Shown here in pieces: positions 22,627 to 30,677 of a stretch of 32,065 nucleotides of DNA (positions are counted from its first letter, which is position 1; each line of letters starts with the position of its first letter). Under the pieces are notes generated by a model. That model saw nothing but the letters and a program-made list of their open reading frames with translations. It searched no databases and was not told where the DNA came from. Made by a program: the position numbers and the translations under genes. The stretch comes from CAZMGB01 sp964565775 (GTDB lineage: Bacteria; Chloroflexota; Dehalococcoidia; DSTF01; JALHUB01): NCBI GenBank assembly GCA_964565775.1, contig CAZMGB010000025.1, positions 1 through 32,065 of the forward strand. Reading direction: 5' to 3'.

Positions 22627-23798
22627 TGGACATCGCTGCTCTATCGGATAGCCCAACTGGCAACCTGGTCAAGACGCCACAAGGCTATTGGGCGTTCGTC
22701 CCGAGCCCGGTTCCACGTTCCCTTGATCTGGACAGCGGACTTGTGTCTCTACTCTCAGAGGCCGACCGCGCGCTGGGCATGTTGGCGGGCATCGGAAGCA
22801 CGCTGCCCAACCCGTACCTGCTAATAGCGCCTTTTCTCAGTCGCGAGGCTGTTCTTTCATCCCGCATTGAGGGTACGCAGGCGTCCCTATTCGATCTCTT
22901 CCTCTTTGAAGCTGCCCAGGAGAGGCGGGCTCGGGCAGGCGACGTCCGCGAGGTAGCCAACTACGTCGGGGCGGCTCACCACGGGATAACGCGTCTAGCC
23001 CAGTTGCCCTTGGGCCTGCGCCTGGTGCGTGAGCTTCATGCACGCCTGCTGCAGGGTGTGCGCGGTCGTGACCAGACTCCGGGGGAGTTCAGGGCGATCC
23101 AGAACTGGATAGGACAACCCCCAACCTATGCGTTGGAGGACGCCGTGTACGTTCCTCCTCCTGTCTCCGAAATGGGTCCTCTGCTGGGTGACTGGGAGGA
23201 CTTCTTGCACGAGCGTCTGACTATGCCCCCGTTGGTGCGTTGTGCCCTCATGCACTACCAGTTCGAGGCGATCCATCCTTTCCGAGACGGAAACGGCAGG
23301 CTTGGCCGCTTGCTTATCACTCTGTACTTGTGTGCGAACAGGCATCTACCTGAGCCTCTTCTCTACCTCAGTGCGTTCTTCGACGCTCACAAGGGCGAGT
23401 ACTACGACAGACTTCAGGCCATCCGGACGGAGGGTGATTGGAGCGACTGGCTGGGCTTCTTTCTCAGCGGAGTGGTTGAGCAGGCACGGGACGGTGCGGA
23501 GCGATCCAAAAGGATTTTGAAGTTGCGCGAAGACTATCGCGAGCGACTTCTCGGGGTCACGCGAGCTGCTACCGCGCAAAGGCTTCTCGATCTTCTCTTT
23601 GCTCGGCCGGCGGTGAGCATCACCGGAGCCCAGCAGTCGCTGGACGTCAGCTACTTGACTGCCTCCCGGGCCGTTGCGGCATTGGCAGAGGCGGGAATCC
23701 TCGAGGAGGTGACGGGCGCTCGGAGGGGGCGTGTGTTTGTCGCTGAGCAGCTGGTGCGTTGCATCGATGAGCCCCTTTCTACTGGGCAGGAACAGTAG
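22611..23798 (+). CDS. Fic-domain AMP transferase, class II, with C-terminal winged helix
   Basis: Fic proteins transfer AMP from ATP to hydroxyl side chains. The product is 395 residues from a GTG at 22611; an ATG at 22626 is an alternative. The N-terminal Fic_N region carries the inhibitory motif SSRIEG (83-88), whose glutamate blocks ATP, as expected for class II. The catalytic motif is complete, HPFRDGNGRLGR (222-233), with His222 as base. Residues 320-385 look like a DNA-binding winged helix (SITGAQQSLDVSYLTASRAV). The gene lies between the DHS-like gene and agmatinase, has lower GC than either, and has its own promoter and terminator-like hairpin, so it appears inserted. Confidence 0.93.
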   Translation: MVKQAMDIAALSDSPTGNLVKTPQGYWAFVPSPVPRSLDLDSGLVSLLSEADRALGMLAGIGSTLPNPYLLIAPFLSREAVLSSRIEGTQASLFDLFLFEAAQERRARAGDVREVANYVGAAHHGITRLAQLPLGLRLVRELHARLLQGVRGRDQTPGEFRAIQNWIGQPPTYALEDAVYVPPPVSEMGPLLGDWEDFLHERLTMPPLVRCALMHYQFEAIHPFRDGNGRLGRLLITLYLCANRHLPEPLLYLSAFFDAHKGEYYDRLQAIRTEGDWSDWLGFFLSGVVEQARDGAERSKRILKLREDYRERLLGVTRAATAQRLLDLLFARPAVSITGAQQSLDVSYLTASRAVAALAEAGILEEVTGARRGRVFVAEQLVRCIDEPLSTGQEQ

Positions 23799-23822
23799 GC
23801 AAGGAAAGTGGCCAGGTTAACG

Positions 23823-23837
23823 GGCCTCGGCAAGGCC
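23823..23837 (+). terminator. weak terminator after the Fic gene
   Basis: GGCCT-CGGCA-AGGCC is followed by TTATTTTA. The stem is only five pairs but the T-rich tail fits an intrinsic terminator. Confidence 0.4.
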
Positions 23838-23840
23838 TTA

Positions 23841-23869
23841 TTTTACGTCGCTCGTTCCGTATGTAGAAT
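23841..23869 (+). promoter_or_regulatory. promoter of the agmatinase gene
   Basis: TTTTAC (23841-23846), a 17-bp spacer and TAGAAT (23864-23869) precede the GTG at 23916. TCCGTA (23856-23861) and TACGGA (23870-23875) flank the -10 box as an inverted repeat. Confidence 0.45.
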
Positions 23870-23915
23870 TACGGATCGGCTACTTTGCACGACATGAAAT
23901 AGGAACCGTCACTCG

Positions 23916-24803
23916 GTGAGCGACGAGCGCTTCTATCCTCCGCGTGCCTTCGCCGCCGTGCCGCCTCCGTTCGCCGACCGCGACCGGGCGCGGGCGGTGG
24001 TGCTGCCCGTCCCTTACGACTCCACGACCACCGCCCGCGCCGGCGCCCGCGATGGCCCTCGCGCGATCATCGACGCTTCAGAGGACATGGAGCTGCACGA
24101 CGTGGCCCTGGGCTGGGAGCCTTATCGCTGGGGCATCCACACTCTGCCGGAGGTCGCCGCGCACGCGGGCAGCCCAGAGGAGATGTCGAGGCGGATCAAG
24201 GGGATTGTCGGCGAGCTGCTGGACGACGGCAAGTTCGTGGTGACGCTCGGCGGCGAGCACACCGTCGCCGTCGGTGCGGTGCGGGCCCACGCCCGCCGGG
24301 TCCCCGGGCTTTCAGTTCTCGCTGTCGACGCCCACGCCGACCTGCGCGACGAGTATCTGGACACCGCCTACAGCCATGCCTGCACGCTCCGGCGCATCTC
24401 CGAGTCGTGCCCCGTCGTGCAGGTCGGATTGCGGAGCGCCAGCGCCGAGGAGGCGTCCCTCATCCGGGAGAAAGATCTCCCCTACTTCTCGCCCGAGGCT
24501 CTGCGGGTGCTGATGACGAGCCCCCAACAGCTCCTCCGCTACCTCGGCGAGAACGTGTACGTGACCGTCGACCTGGACGGCCTCGACCCGTCGCAGATGG
24601 CGGCGGTGGGCACGCCGGAGCCGGGCGGACTTCTCTGGGATGAGGTCGTGGCGCTGCTGGGCGTCGTCGCCAAAGAGAGGCGGATCGTGGGCTTCGACGT
24701 GACGGAGCTGGCGCCGGACCTGGGGCCGAAGGCGTGCGCGCAACTGGCGGCGAAGCTGACCTATCGTCTCATCGGCCTGGCCCTCGGCCCGCCGGGAGCG
24801 TAA
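23916..24803 (+). CDS. speB: agmatinase (ureohydrolase family)
   Basis: Agmatinase hydrolyses agmatine to putrescine and urea with two manganese ions. The product is 295 residues from a GTG at 23916. All metal ligands are visible: GGEHT (His115), DAHADLRDEY (Asp138, His140, Asp142) and VDLDGLDPS (Asp219, Asp221); SHACTLRRI and GFDVTELAP are also in place. Agmatinase is favoured over arginase or guanidinobutyrase by length and by the adjoining speD and DHS-like genes. It has its own promoter behind the Fic gene. Putrescine made here could feed spermidine or homospermidine synthesis. Confidence 0.9.
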   Translation: MSDERFYPPRAFAAVPPPFADRDRARAVVLPVPYDSTTTARAGARDGPRAIIDASEDMELHDVALGWEPYRWGIHTLPEVAAHAGSPEEMSRRIKGIVGELLDDGKFVVTLGGEHTVAVGAVRAHARRVPGLSVLAVDAHADLRDEYLDTAYSHACTLRRISESCPVVQVGLRSASAEEASLIREKDLPYFSPEALRVLMTSPQQLLRYLGENVYVTVDLDGLDPSQMAAVGTPEPGGLLWDEVVALLGVVAKERRIVGFDVTELAPDLGPKACAQLAAKLTYRLIGLALGPPGA

Positions 24804-24823
24804 GAACCAGCGTCAGCCGGCTC

Positions 24824-25333
24824 TCAGGCCTGCGTGGGAACGCCGAGCTGGGCCTTGAGGGTGCGGATGTGCTCCAGGTGCATCTCCTCGTGCGCGATGA
24901 TGCGCTCCGCCAAGCGGCGAATGCTGACGACGCCCGTCTCCATGTGGCGGCCCTGGCGGGCCCAGTTGGCGTGGACCAGCTCGCTGAGCAGCCCAACGGT
25001 GCGCAGGCGGTGGGCCAATAGCTCCTCGAGGATCGTCCTGATATCAGCGTCCTGGTGGTTGCGCTCTCGCACCAGTTGCTCCTGGTCGTAGCCCGGAAGC
25101 AGGGGACGCTCCTGCGTCGCCATGCGGTGCAGTCGCTGGTCGTTGATCTCGGCGAAGTCGCACAGGTGGCCGCAGACCTCCTTGATCGACCACTCACCCT
25201 CAGCAGGGCGGAATCGGAGCTGCTCCTCCGACAAGCCTTCGATCTCGCGGGAGACCCTGCCGGGGATGGACTTGAGCGCCTCTGTTATGCGGAGCTGCTC
25301 GGCAAGGAGGATCTGGTTGGGGTCAGTCACCAT
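24824..25333 (-). CDS. DinB-family protein
   Basis: The product is 169 residues from the ATG at 25333. DinB-like proteins are four-helix bundles that bind a metal through three histidines and include thiol S-transferases (bacillithiol, mycothiol) and many of unknown role. Here GEWSIKEVCGHLCDFAEIN supplies the first histidine and HEEMHLEHI the C-terminal pair. It lies 17 bp behind parB in the same direction, so it may be read from the par operon. It converges with agmatinase across a 20-bp gap. Substrate is unknown. Confidence 0.85.
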   Translation of the reverse strand: MVTDPNQILLAEQLRITEALKSIPGRVSREIEGLSEEQLRFRPAEGEWSIKEVCGHLCDFAEINDQRLHRMATQERPLLPGYDQEQLVRERNHQDADIRTILEELLAHRLRTVGLLSELVHANWARQGRHMETGVVSIRRLAERIIAHEEMHLEHIRTLKAQLGVPTQA

Positions 25334-25350
25334 TATGTCAACTATCCTCT

Positions 25351-26205
25351 CTAGGAAGACGCCAGTTTATCGAGAAGACTTTCGAGCTCCTCGTCGCTGT
25401 AGAAATAGACTGTGATGCGACCGCCGCGACGCCCCCTGGCGAGGCGCACCTTCGTTCCGAGGGCGCTGCGGAGACGCTCCTCCAGTGCCTCGGTCTCAGG
25501 GTCTCGGCGCGGAGCGGGCCTGGCCCGCCGGGCGGCTCCGGGCCAGGTTCGCACCAGCTCCTCGGTCTCGCGAACGGAGAGACCGCGTTGGACGACGCGT
25601 CGCCAGGCCTGGTGACGGTCGCGGGGGCTGTGCAGGCCGAGGAGGGCGCGGGCGTGACCGGAGGTGATCTCGCCGCCGGCGAGGCTGGCCTTCATCTCGT
25701 CGCTGAGGCCGAGAAGGCGCAACGAGTTGGCGACGGCCGTCCGGCTCCTGCCCACACGGGCGGCTATCTCGGACTGGGCGAGGCCGAAGTCCTCGCCGAG
25801 CCGCCGGTAGGCCTGGGCCTCCTCGAGGGCGTTGAGGTCGGCTCGCTGGATGTTCTCGACGAGGGCCAGCTCCAGCACCTCGCGGGGCGTGGCCTCCTTT
25901 AGCACGACCGGCACGCGCGATAGGCCGGCCAGGCGCGCCGCCTGGAGCCGTCGTTCTCCCGCGATAATCTGGTAAGTCGGCGCGCCGCCTCCCTCCGCCT
26001 CGACCTGGCTGACGAGGAGCGGCTGGATGACCCCGTGCTGGCGGATGCTTTCGGCCAGTTCGGCCAGCGCCTCCGGCTCCATAGCCGTGCGTGGCTGGTG
26101 GGGGTTGGAGACGATGCGTTCGATGTCCACCGTCTCCACGCTGGGGGCGAGGGCCGGGATGAGAGCGCCGAGGCCGCGACCGAGGCCGGTCTTTCCCTTC
26201 GCCAT
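25351..26205 (-). CDS. parB: chromosome-partitioning protein ParB (Spo0J)
   Basis: ParB is a CTP-dependent DNA clamp that loads at parS and, with ParA, segregates origins. The product is 284 residues. The N-terminal RGLGALIPAL is the ParA-interacting region; the CTP-binding GERRLQA (83-89) and ENIQRADLN (117-125) motifs and the HTH around 143-163 (QSEIAARVGRSRTAVANSL) are intact. The C-terminal 60 residues form the dimer domain behind an Arg/Pro-rich linker. It starts 9 bp after parA. A perfect parS palindrome lies 4.4 kb upstream in the same cluster (30632-30651), which supports function. Confidence 0.96.
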   Translation of the reverse strand: MAKGKTGLGRGLGALIPALAPSVETVDIERIVSNPHQPRTAMEPEALAELAESIRQHGVIQPLLVSQVEAEGGGAPTYQIIAGERRLQAARLAGLSRVPVVLKEATPREVLELALVENIQRADLNALEEAQAYRRLGEDFGLAQSEIAARVGRSRTAVANSLRLLGLSDEMKASLAGGEITSGHARALLGLHSPRDRHQAWRRVVQRGLSVRETEELVRTWPGAARRARPAPRRDPETEALEERLRSALGTKVRLARGRRGGRITVYFYSDEELESLLDKLASS

Positions 26206-26214
26206 CGTTCCCTC

Positions 26215-26985
26215 CTAGACAGGTGCCTTTCGCAGGGCCAGGAGCACCTCGTCCGCCAGGGCCTCGTAGGCCTTGGCGCCGCGCGACGACGGATCATAGC
26301 CGGAAATCGGGAGTCCGTGGCTGGGGGCCTCGCTGAGGCGGACGGCGCGCGGAATGACCACGTCAAAGGTGTTGGGGAAGTGGCTCCGTACCTCCTCGGC
26401 CACCTGCTGCGACAGGTTCGTTCGGCCGTCGTACATCGTGAGGAGCAGTCCCCGCAGACGGAGGCCCTGATTGAGGTTGCGACGGACCAGTTCGAGCGTG
26501 AGCGAAAGCTGCCCCAGACCCTCCAGCGCCAGATACTCGCACTGGACGGGGACGATGACTTCGTCAGCGGCGGCCAGGGAGTTGATGGTGAGGAGCCCCA
26601 AAGAGGGCGGGCAGTCGATGATCGTGAAATCGTAGACGTCCCGGATCGCCGTCAGAGCGCGTCGGAGCCGGTACTCGCGGGCCATCGCAGGTACGAGTTC
26701 CACCTCGGCGCCGGCCAGGTCGGCGGAGGCGGGCACGAGTGAGAGCCCGCTCTGGGGCGTTTCCAGAGTCACTTCGGAGAGGGTCAGGTCGTTGACGAGC
26801 ACCTCGTAGATGCTGCGGCCGGCGGGGGCGACGAGGCCCAGTCCGGCGGTGGCGTTCGCCTGAGGGTCGATGTCGATAAGGAGGACGCGCAGGTCGCGGG
26901 CGGCCAGGCAGGCGCCGAGGTTGATGGCGGTCGTCGTCTTGCCGACGCCGCCCTTCTGGTTGGCCAGGGCCAGCACAGTGCTCAT
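26215..26985 (-). CDS. parA: chromosome-partitioning ATPase ParA (Soj)
   Basis: ParA is a Walker-type ATPase that binds DNA nonspecifically and moves ParB-parS complexes. The product is 256 residues with the deviant Walker A box KGGVGKTT (11-18), LLIDIDPQANATAGLG and FTIIDCPPSLGLLTINSL. No N-terminal HTH is present, so it is the short chromosomal type. Its ATG overlaps the stop of the PfkB-family gene (ATGA), and parB follows 9 bp later. Confidence 0.96.
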   Translation of the reverse strand: MSTVLALANQKGGVGKTTTAINLGACLAARDLRVLLIDIDPQANATAGLGLVAPAGRSIYEVLVNDLTLSEVTLETPQSGLSLVPASADLAGAEVELVPAMAREYRLRRALTAIRDVYDFTIIDCPPSLGLLTINSLAAADEVIVPVQCEYLALEGLGQLSLTLELVRRNLNQGLRLRGLLLTMYDGRTNLSQQVAEEVRSHFPNTFDVVIPRAVRLSEAPSHGLPISGYDPSSRGAKAYEALADEVLLALRKAPV

Positions 26986-27824
26986 TGGAGGACGGTCTCC
27001 GGTGACCTGGCCAGGCGCTCCTCTACCTGCGCCCGCGTCGGGATGGCATGGATGCCCTCGGCGGCTGTCGAAAGGCTGGCGGCGGCGCCGGCGAATCGGG
27101 TCGCCTCGGGTACGTTGTTGGTCTCGTGGAAGCGGATGAGGAAGGCGGTGGCGAAGACGTCGCCGGCTCCCGTGGGGTCGACCTCGCGCTCAGCGAAGGC
27201 GGGTATGCTGTGCCAGGCGTCGTCGAAGTAGACGCGTGCGCCCCGGTCGGCCCGCGTGAGGCAGAGGATGGGGACGTGTTCTACCCACTCCTGAAGCGGT
27301 GATTCGTCGCCGCCGAGGTCCTCTTCTGACACGAAGAGGGCACGGCTGACGCGCCACAGGGCGACATCACGCCAGGGCTGGGGGAGCACCTGTCCCTGAG
27401 GCCCGACGCGACGCAGCCAGCCCTGGGCGGAGACGCCGAGAAGGGAGCCCTCGAAGACATGGGCGATTTCCCGTGGAACCTCGCCGCAAACGGGGCCCAG
27501 GAGCACGATCTTGGCGCGGCGCCACTCGACGGGCACGTCGTCGCTCGAGAGGTCGCGGGCGCGCGAGAGCAGGTGCTGTGTACGACGACCGTCGCTGTAC
27601 TCGTTTCGGAAGACGGTAGTGGCCTGTGACGGCAGGAAGTGGACCTCGGCGGGAAGTGTGTGGTCAGCAAGGTCGCTCTCGACCGCGCTGGTCACTATGG
27701 CGGCGTTGAGGCCGAGCCTGCTCGCCTGCATGGCCGCATAGCTCGCCGTTCCTCCCAGACGCCATCCCTCTGGCGCCTCATCCTTGACCACGTGTCCAAC
27801 CACCAGGAAGTCGGGAATCACCAT
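26982..27824 (-). CDS. PfkB-family carbohydrate kinase
   Basis: The product is 280 residues from the ATG at 27824 (GAGG just upstream); the frame is open 16 codons further, toward jag. The ribokinase fold shows LGGTASYAAMQASRLGL near the N-terminus and the anion-hole and catalytic motif DPTGAGDVFATAF near the C-terminus, with Asp as base. Family members phosphorylate sugars, nucleosides or related compounds; the substrate is not evident. It lies between jag and parA and overlaps parA by four bases, an unusual place in this otherwise standard cluster. Confidence 0.85.
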   Translation of the reverse strand: MVIPDFLVVGHVVKDEAPEGWRLGGTASYAAMQASRLGLNAAIVTSAVESDLADHTLPAEVHFLPSQATTVFRNEYSDGRRTQHLLSRARDLSSDDVPVEWRRAKIVLLGPVCGEVPREIAHVFEGSLLGVSAQGWLRRVGPQGQVLPQPWRDVALWRVSRALFVSEEDLGGDESPLQEWVEHVPILCLTRADRGARVYFDDAWHSIPAFAEREVDPTGAGDVFATAFLIRFHETNNVPEATRFAGAAASLSTAAEGIHAIPTRAQVEERLARSPETVLQ

Positions 27825-27872
27825 GTCCTCGGCTCTCGTGAGCCGCCGCACGGATGCGCAAGCGGCGCGCAA

Positions 27873-28532
27873 TTAGCGAGGGGGCGCGATAGCTACCTTG
27901 CGGCTTTCGCCCTCGCCGACGCTCTCGGTGATGACGGTGGGGTCCTTGGCTAGCGCCAGGTGGACGATGCGTCGCTCGTTGGGCGGCATCGGTTCCAGGG
28001 TGATGGGCTGGCCCGTGCTCCTCACCCGGTCAGCCATGCGTAGAGCGAGACCCTTGAGCGACTCCTCACGCCGGCGCCGGTAGCCGTCGATGTCGATGCC
28101 GAAGGTGGTCCTCGACTTGAGTTGGCGGCCGACCATCAGATTGACCATGTACTGAAGGGAGGCCAGGGTCTCGCCGCGGCGGCCGATGAGGATGCCCAGA
28201 TCCTCGCCTGTGACGTCGAGGACCGCCTTGACGAGGCCGACGCCGTCGCCGGGCGTTTGCGGAGCGCGTACTCGCACGCTCGCATCGACGTCCATGAGCT
28301 CCAGCAGGCGCTTGAGGGCCGCCACCGCCTTTTCGGTGTCTTCGCCCTCAGGCTCCTCGGCCGCCAGGGGCGCCACCAGCACGCGGGCGCTCTCGCCGCC
28401 GATCCCGAGGATGCCGGAGCGGCCCTCGCTCAGGATCTCTACCTCGACCTGTGAGCGGTCGAGGCCGAGCTGCGCCAGCGCGTTCTCGATGGCTTCTTCG
28501 ACGGTCTTACCGCTTGCCTCTACGCCTTCCAC
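27873..28532 (-). CDS. jag: Jag/KhpB-type RNA-binding protein (R3H-KH)
   Basis: The product is 219 residues from a GTG at 28532, inside the end of yidC by 26 bases, with GAGG eight bases upstream. The domain order is Jag_N (GKTVEEAIENALAQLGLDRSQ), a KH domain (DLGILIGRRGETLASLQYMVNL) and R3H (PMPPNERRIVHLALA). Homologues bind small RNAs and mRNAs and affect cell elongation. The order yidC then jag beside rnpA and rpmH is conserved across bacteria. The long open extension upstream only re-reads yidC in another frame. Confidence 0.93.
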   Translation of the reverse strand: MEGVEASGKTVEEAIENALAQLGLDRSQVEVEILSEGRSGILGIGGESARVLVAPLAAEEPEGEDTEKAVAALKRLLELMDVDASVRVRAPQTPGDGVGLVKAVLDVTGEDLGILIGRRGETLASLQYMVNLMVGRQLKSRTTFGIDIDGYRRRREESLKGLALRMADRVRSTGQPITLEPMPPNERRIVHLALAKDPTVITESVGEGESRKVAIAPPR

Positions 28533-29406
28533 GAGAAGACCTCTTTCTGCGTCGTTGGCCTGCGGGCCTGGCGGCCTCGATTGCCTCCTCGGTCGGGTCG
28601 GTCGCCACTTCGGGGCGAGGGTGGTCGCCACCGCCCACCGTCGAGTGGGCTGGTGCGGGCCGCTGGGCGGGCGCCGGGCCAAAGGTGAGGAGATTGCGCC
28701 AGTTCAGACGTTCGGGCATGTAGATGGCCTGCAGGACGATACCTACGATGTTCGTCGCCACCCAGTATACGGCCAGACCGCTGGGAACCTGAAGGGTGAA
28801 CCAGCCGAACATGAGGGGCATCATCCAGAGCATCATGTTGTTCATGGACTGCTGTCGCTGGTCGACAGTGGTGGGCGTGACCATCTTCTGCTGAACGTAG
28901 CTGGAGGCGAAAACAACAAGGGCGAGGACGAAGCTGGGGTGAGCCAGGTTCAAGCCGATGAAGGAGTCGGCCAGGGGCACCGACTCGCGGATGTAGGACC
29001 AGGGATAGAGCCTGTGGGACAGGTCAACCAGGCTCTCCGGCGTGGCGCCCACCGTCCTGCGGATGGTCTGGTAGAGGCCGATCCATATGGGGAACTGGAT
29101 CAGCATGGGGAGAACGCAGCCCATGGGGTTGACGCCCGCCTCGCGGTAGAGCTTCATGGTCTCTTCGGAGCGCCGTTTCGGGTCCTTGTACTTCTTCTGG
29201 ATCTCCTGCAACCTGGGCTGAATGACAGACATGGCACGGCTGGTCTTGAGCTGGGCAGCGGTGAGGGGGAAGGTCGCTCCCCTCATGACAACCGTGAAGA
29301 TGACGATCGCCAGCCCGAAGCTGCCGAAGGAGACCCGGCTCAACACTATGAGCGCGTTGGTCATCGGGTCTACGAGGAGAATCTGGAATAGCTGGAGTAG
29401 ATCCAT
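28507..29406 (-). CDS. yidC: membrane protein insertase YidC
   Basis: YidC inserts and folds membrane proteins with or without SecYEG. The product is 299 residues, the short form without the large periplasmic domain of E. coli. Hydrophobic segments lie near residues 16-41, 95-112, 155-172 and 191-228. Arg42, right after the first of these (VIFTVVMRG), matches the conserved groove arginine. QPRLQEIQKKYKDPKRRSEE forms the cytosolic hairpin. The C-terminal tail is very basic (QRRRKRSSRGRRRGKR) and probably contacts the ribosome. There is no lipobox; the lipoprotein here is the separate gene upstream. Confidence 0.94.
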   Translation of the reverse strand: MDLLQLFQILLVDPMTNALIVLSRVSFGSFGLAIVIFTVVMRGATFPLTAAQLKTSRAMSVIQPRLQEIQKKYKDPKRRSEETMKLYREAGVNPMGCVLPMLIQFPIWIGLYQTIRRTVGATPESLVDLSHRLYPWSYIRESVPLADSFIGLNLAHPSFVLALVVFASSYVQQKMVTPTTVDQRQQSMNNMMLWMMPLMFGWFTLQVPSGLAVYWVATNIVGIVLQAIYMPERLNWRNLLTFGPAPAQRPAPAHSTVGGGDHPRPEVATDPTEEAIEAARPAGQRRRKRSSRGRRRGKR

Positions 29407-29421
29407 GGCGGAAAGTGAACT

Positions 29422-30585
29422 CTATGGCGTCGGCGTGGCCGGCACCGGACTGCCCTGCGCTGTCGCCGTCGGGCTGGGTGTCGCAGGGGTAGCCGCGGGT
29501 AGGGCCAGGGCGGTGACGGAAGTATGGTTCCCGTCCGCCGGGCTGATCCGCTCGACGTCGCCGTCGCGGGTACTGGCGTAGACGACGGTGCTCCCTTCGA
29601 ATTCGGCTTTCTGGAGGTCGGCCAGCACGCCGGAGGCGAGGGTGAAAGACCACTTCTCCTGACCGCTGGCCGGGTCGACCCCGTAGACGTTGCCGTCGTG
29701 GTCGGCCAGCACGAGAACTCCCAGAGCTAAGGTGGGCGCGGCGCGGACCGCTGCAACCGCCTGGAAAGGCTGCTCCCAGAGCGGCGTGCCGTCGGCGAAG
29801 CTGAGGGCGTAGACCTTGCCGTCGAGATCGCCGGCATAGGCCGCTTTCCCGTCAACTAGGGGCTCGCCCCAGAACCAGTTGTTCGCCTTGAAGGACCACA
29901 CCTCCTGGCCGCTCGTGGCGTCGAGGGCGTAGAGGGTGCTGTCAAAGGCGCCGACGAACAGGCGTCCCTGAGAGAGAGAGGGAGTGGAGGCGATGGCGGC
30001 GCTGACCTCGAACGGCTGCCCCCATTTCTCCTTGCCGGTCTTCGCGTCGAGGGCGTACACCTTGCCGCCCATCGAAGTGAAATAGATCACCCCTTCGTTC
30101 ACGACGGGGGTCGACCAGATTTCGTCGCCGGCGTCGAACGTCCAGCGCTGTTCGCCTGTCTCGGCGTCGAGGGCGTAGAGCTTGCCGTCGCCGGAGCCCA
30201 CGAAGACGGTACCGTCGGCGATGGCGGCGCCGCCGACGATGGCGCCGCCGGTCACCAGACGCGGCCAGACCTCCCGCCCCGACGCCAGGTCGAGGGCGAA
30301 GAAGTCGCCGTTGTAGGCTCCGAAATAGACTTTGTCGTTCACTACCACCGGATCGCCGTAGAGTCCTTCCAGCTTCAAGTTGTCATCCTTGAGCGGGAAG
30401 GTCCAAAGGGTCTTGCCCCCCGCAAGATCGATGGCCGTCAGCTCGCCGGTCTTGACGGTGGCGAGGAGGATGCTGTCGGTCTGCACCGGCGCCGCCCAGC
30501 CTTCGGGCTTTGCGATTCTGGTACAGCCCACCGCCAGCAGCGTGGCCGCGATAAGGACGATAGCTGCCGCCCCCGAACGCTTCAA
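29422..30585 (-). CDS. PQQ-like beta-propeller lipoprotein (BamB-like)
   Basis: The product is 387 residues from a TTG at 30585. A signal peptide ends in a lipobox (LLAVGC, Cys21), so it is an outward-facing lipoprotein. The body has about seven PQQ/WD-like blades, each with a pattern such as KLYALDAETGEQRWTF or KVYALDAKTGKEKWG. A Thr/Pro/Ala-rich tail follows (TPATPSPTATAQ). It resembles BamB, which helps outer-membrane protein assembly, but Chloroflexota-type cells mostly lack a classical outer membrane. Lying between yidD and yidC, it may assist membrane protein folding outside the cell; that is inference. Confidence 0.82.
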   Translation of the reverse strand: MKRSGAAAIVLIAATLLAVGCTRIAKPEGWAAPVQTDSILLATVKTGELTAIDLAGGKTLWTFPLKDDNLKLEGLYGDPVVVNDKVYFGAYNGDFFALDLASGREVWPRLVTGGAIVGGAAIADGTVFVGSGDGKLYALDAETGEQRWTFDAGDEIWSTPVVNEGVIYFTSMGGKVYALDAKTGKEKWGQPFEVSAAIASTPSLSQGRLFVGAFDSTLYALDATSGQEVWSFKANNWFWGEPLVDGKAAYAGDLDGKVYALSFADGTPLWEQPFQAVAAVRAAPTLALGVLVLADHDGNVYGVDPASGQEKWSFTLASGVLADLQKAEFEGSTVVYASTRDGDVERISPADGNHTSVTALALPAATPATPSPTATAQGSPVPATPTP

Positions 30586-30631
30586 TCCCGAGCTGTGAGC
30601 CGTCCTTCCGTTCCGATTTGGCTGCCCGAGG

Positions 30632-30651
30632 GCTGTTTCACGTGAAACAGC
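30632..30651. promoter_or_regulatory. parS centromere site
   Basis: TGTTTCACGTGAAACA (30634-30649) matches the bacterial parS consensus with one symmetric variation, and its perfect symmetry extends to 20 bp (30632-30651). ParB should load here. It lies in the 92-bp gap between yidD and the PQQ-propeller gene, in the same cluster as parA and parB, which marks an origin-proximal location. Confidence 0.93.
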
Positions 30652-30677
30652 TCCGCGGGCCGGGGTGTCGAGAGGTC

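Noticed and set aside
28186..29391. 401-codon open frame on the plus strand opposite jag and yidC
   Set aside because: Both underlying genes have diagnostic motifs; this frame is His/Arg/Gly-rich with no domain.
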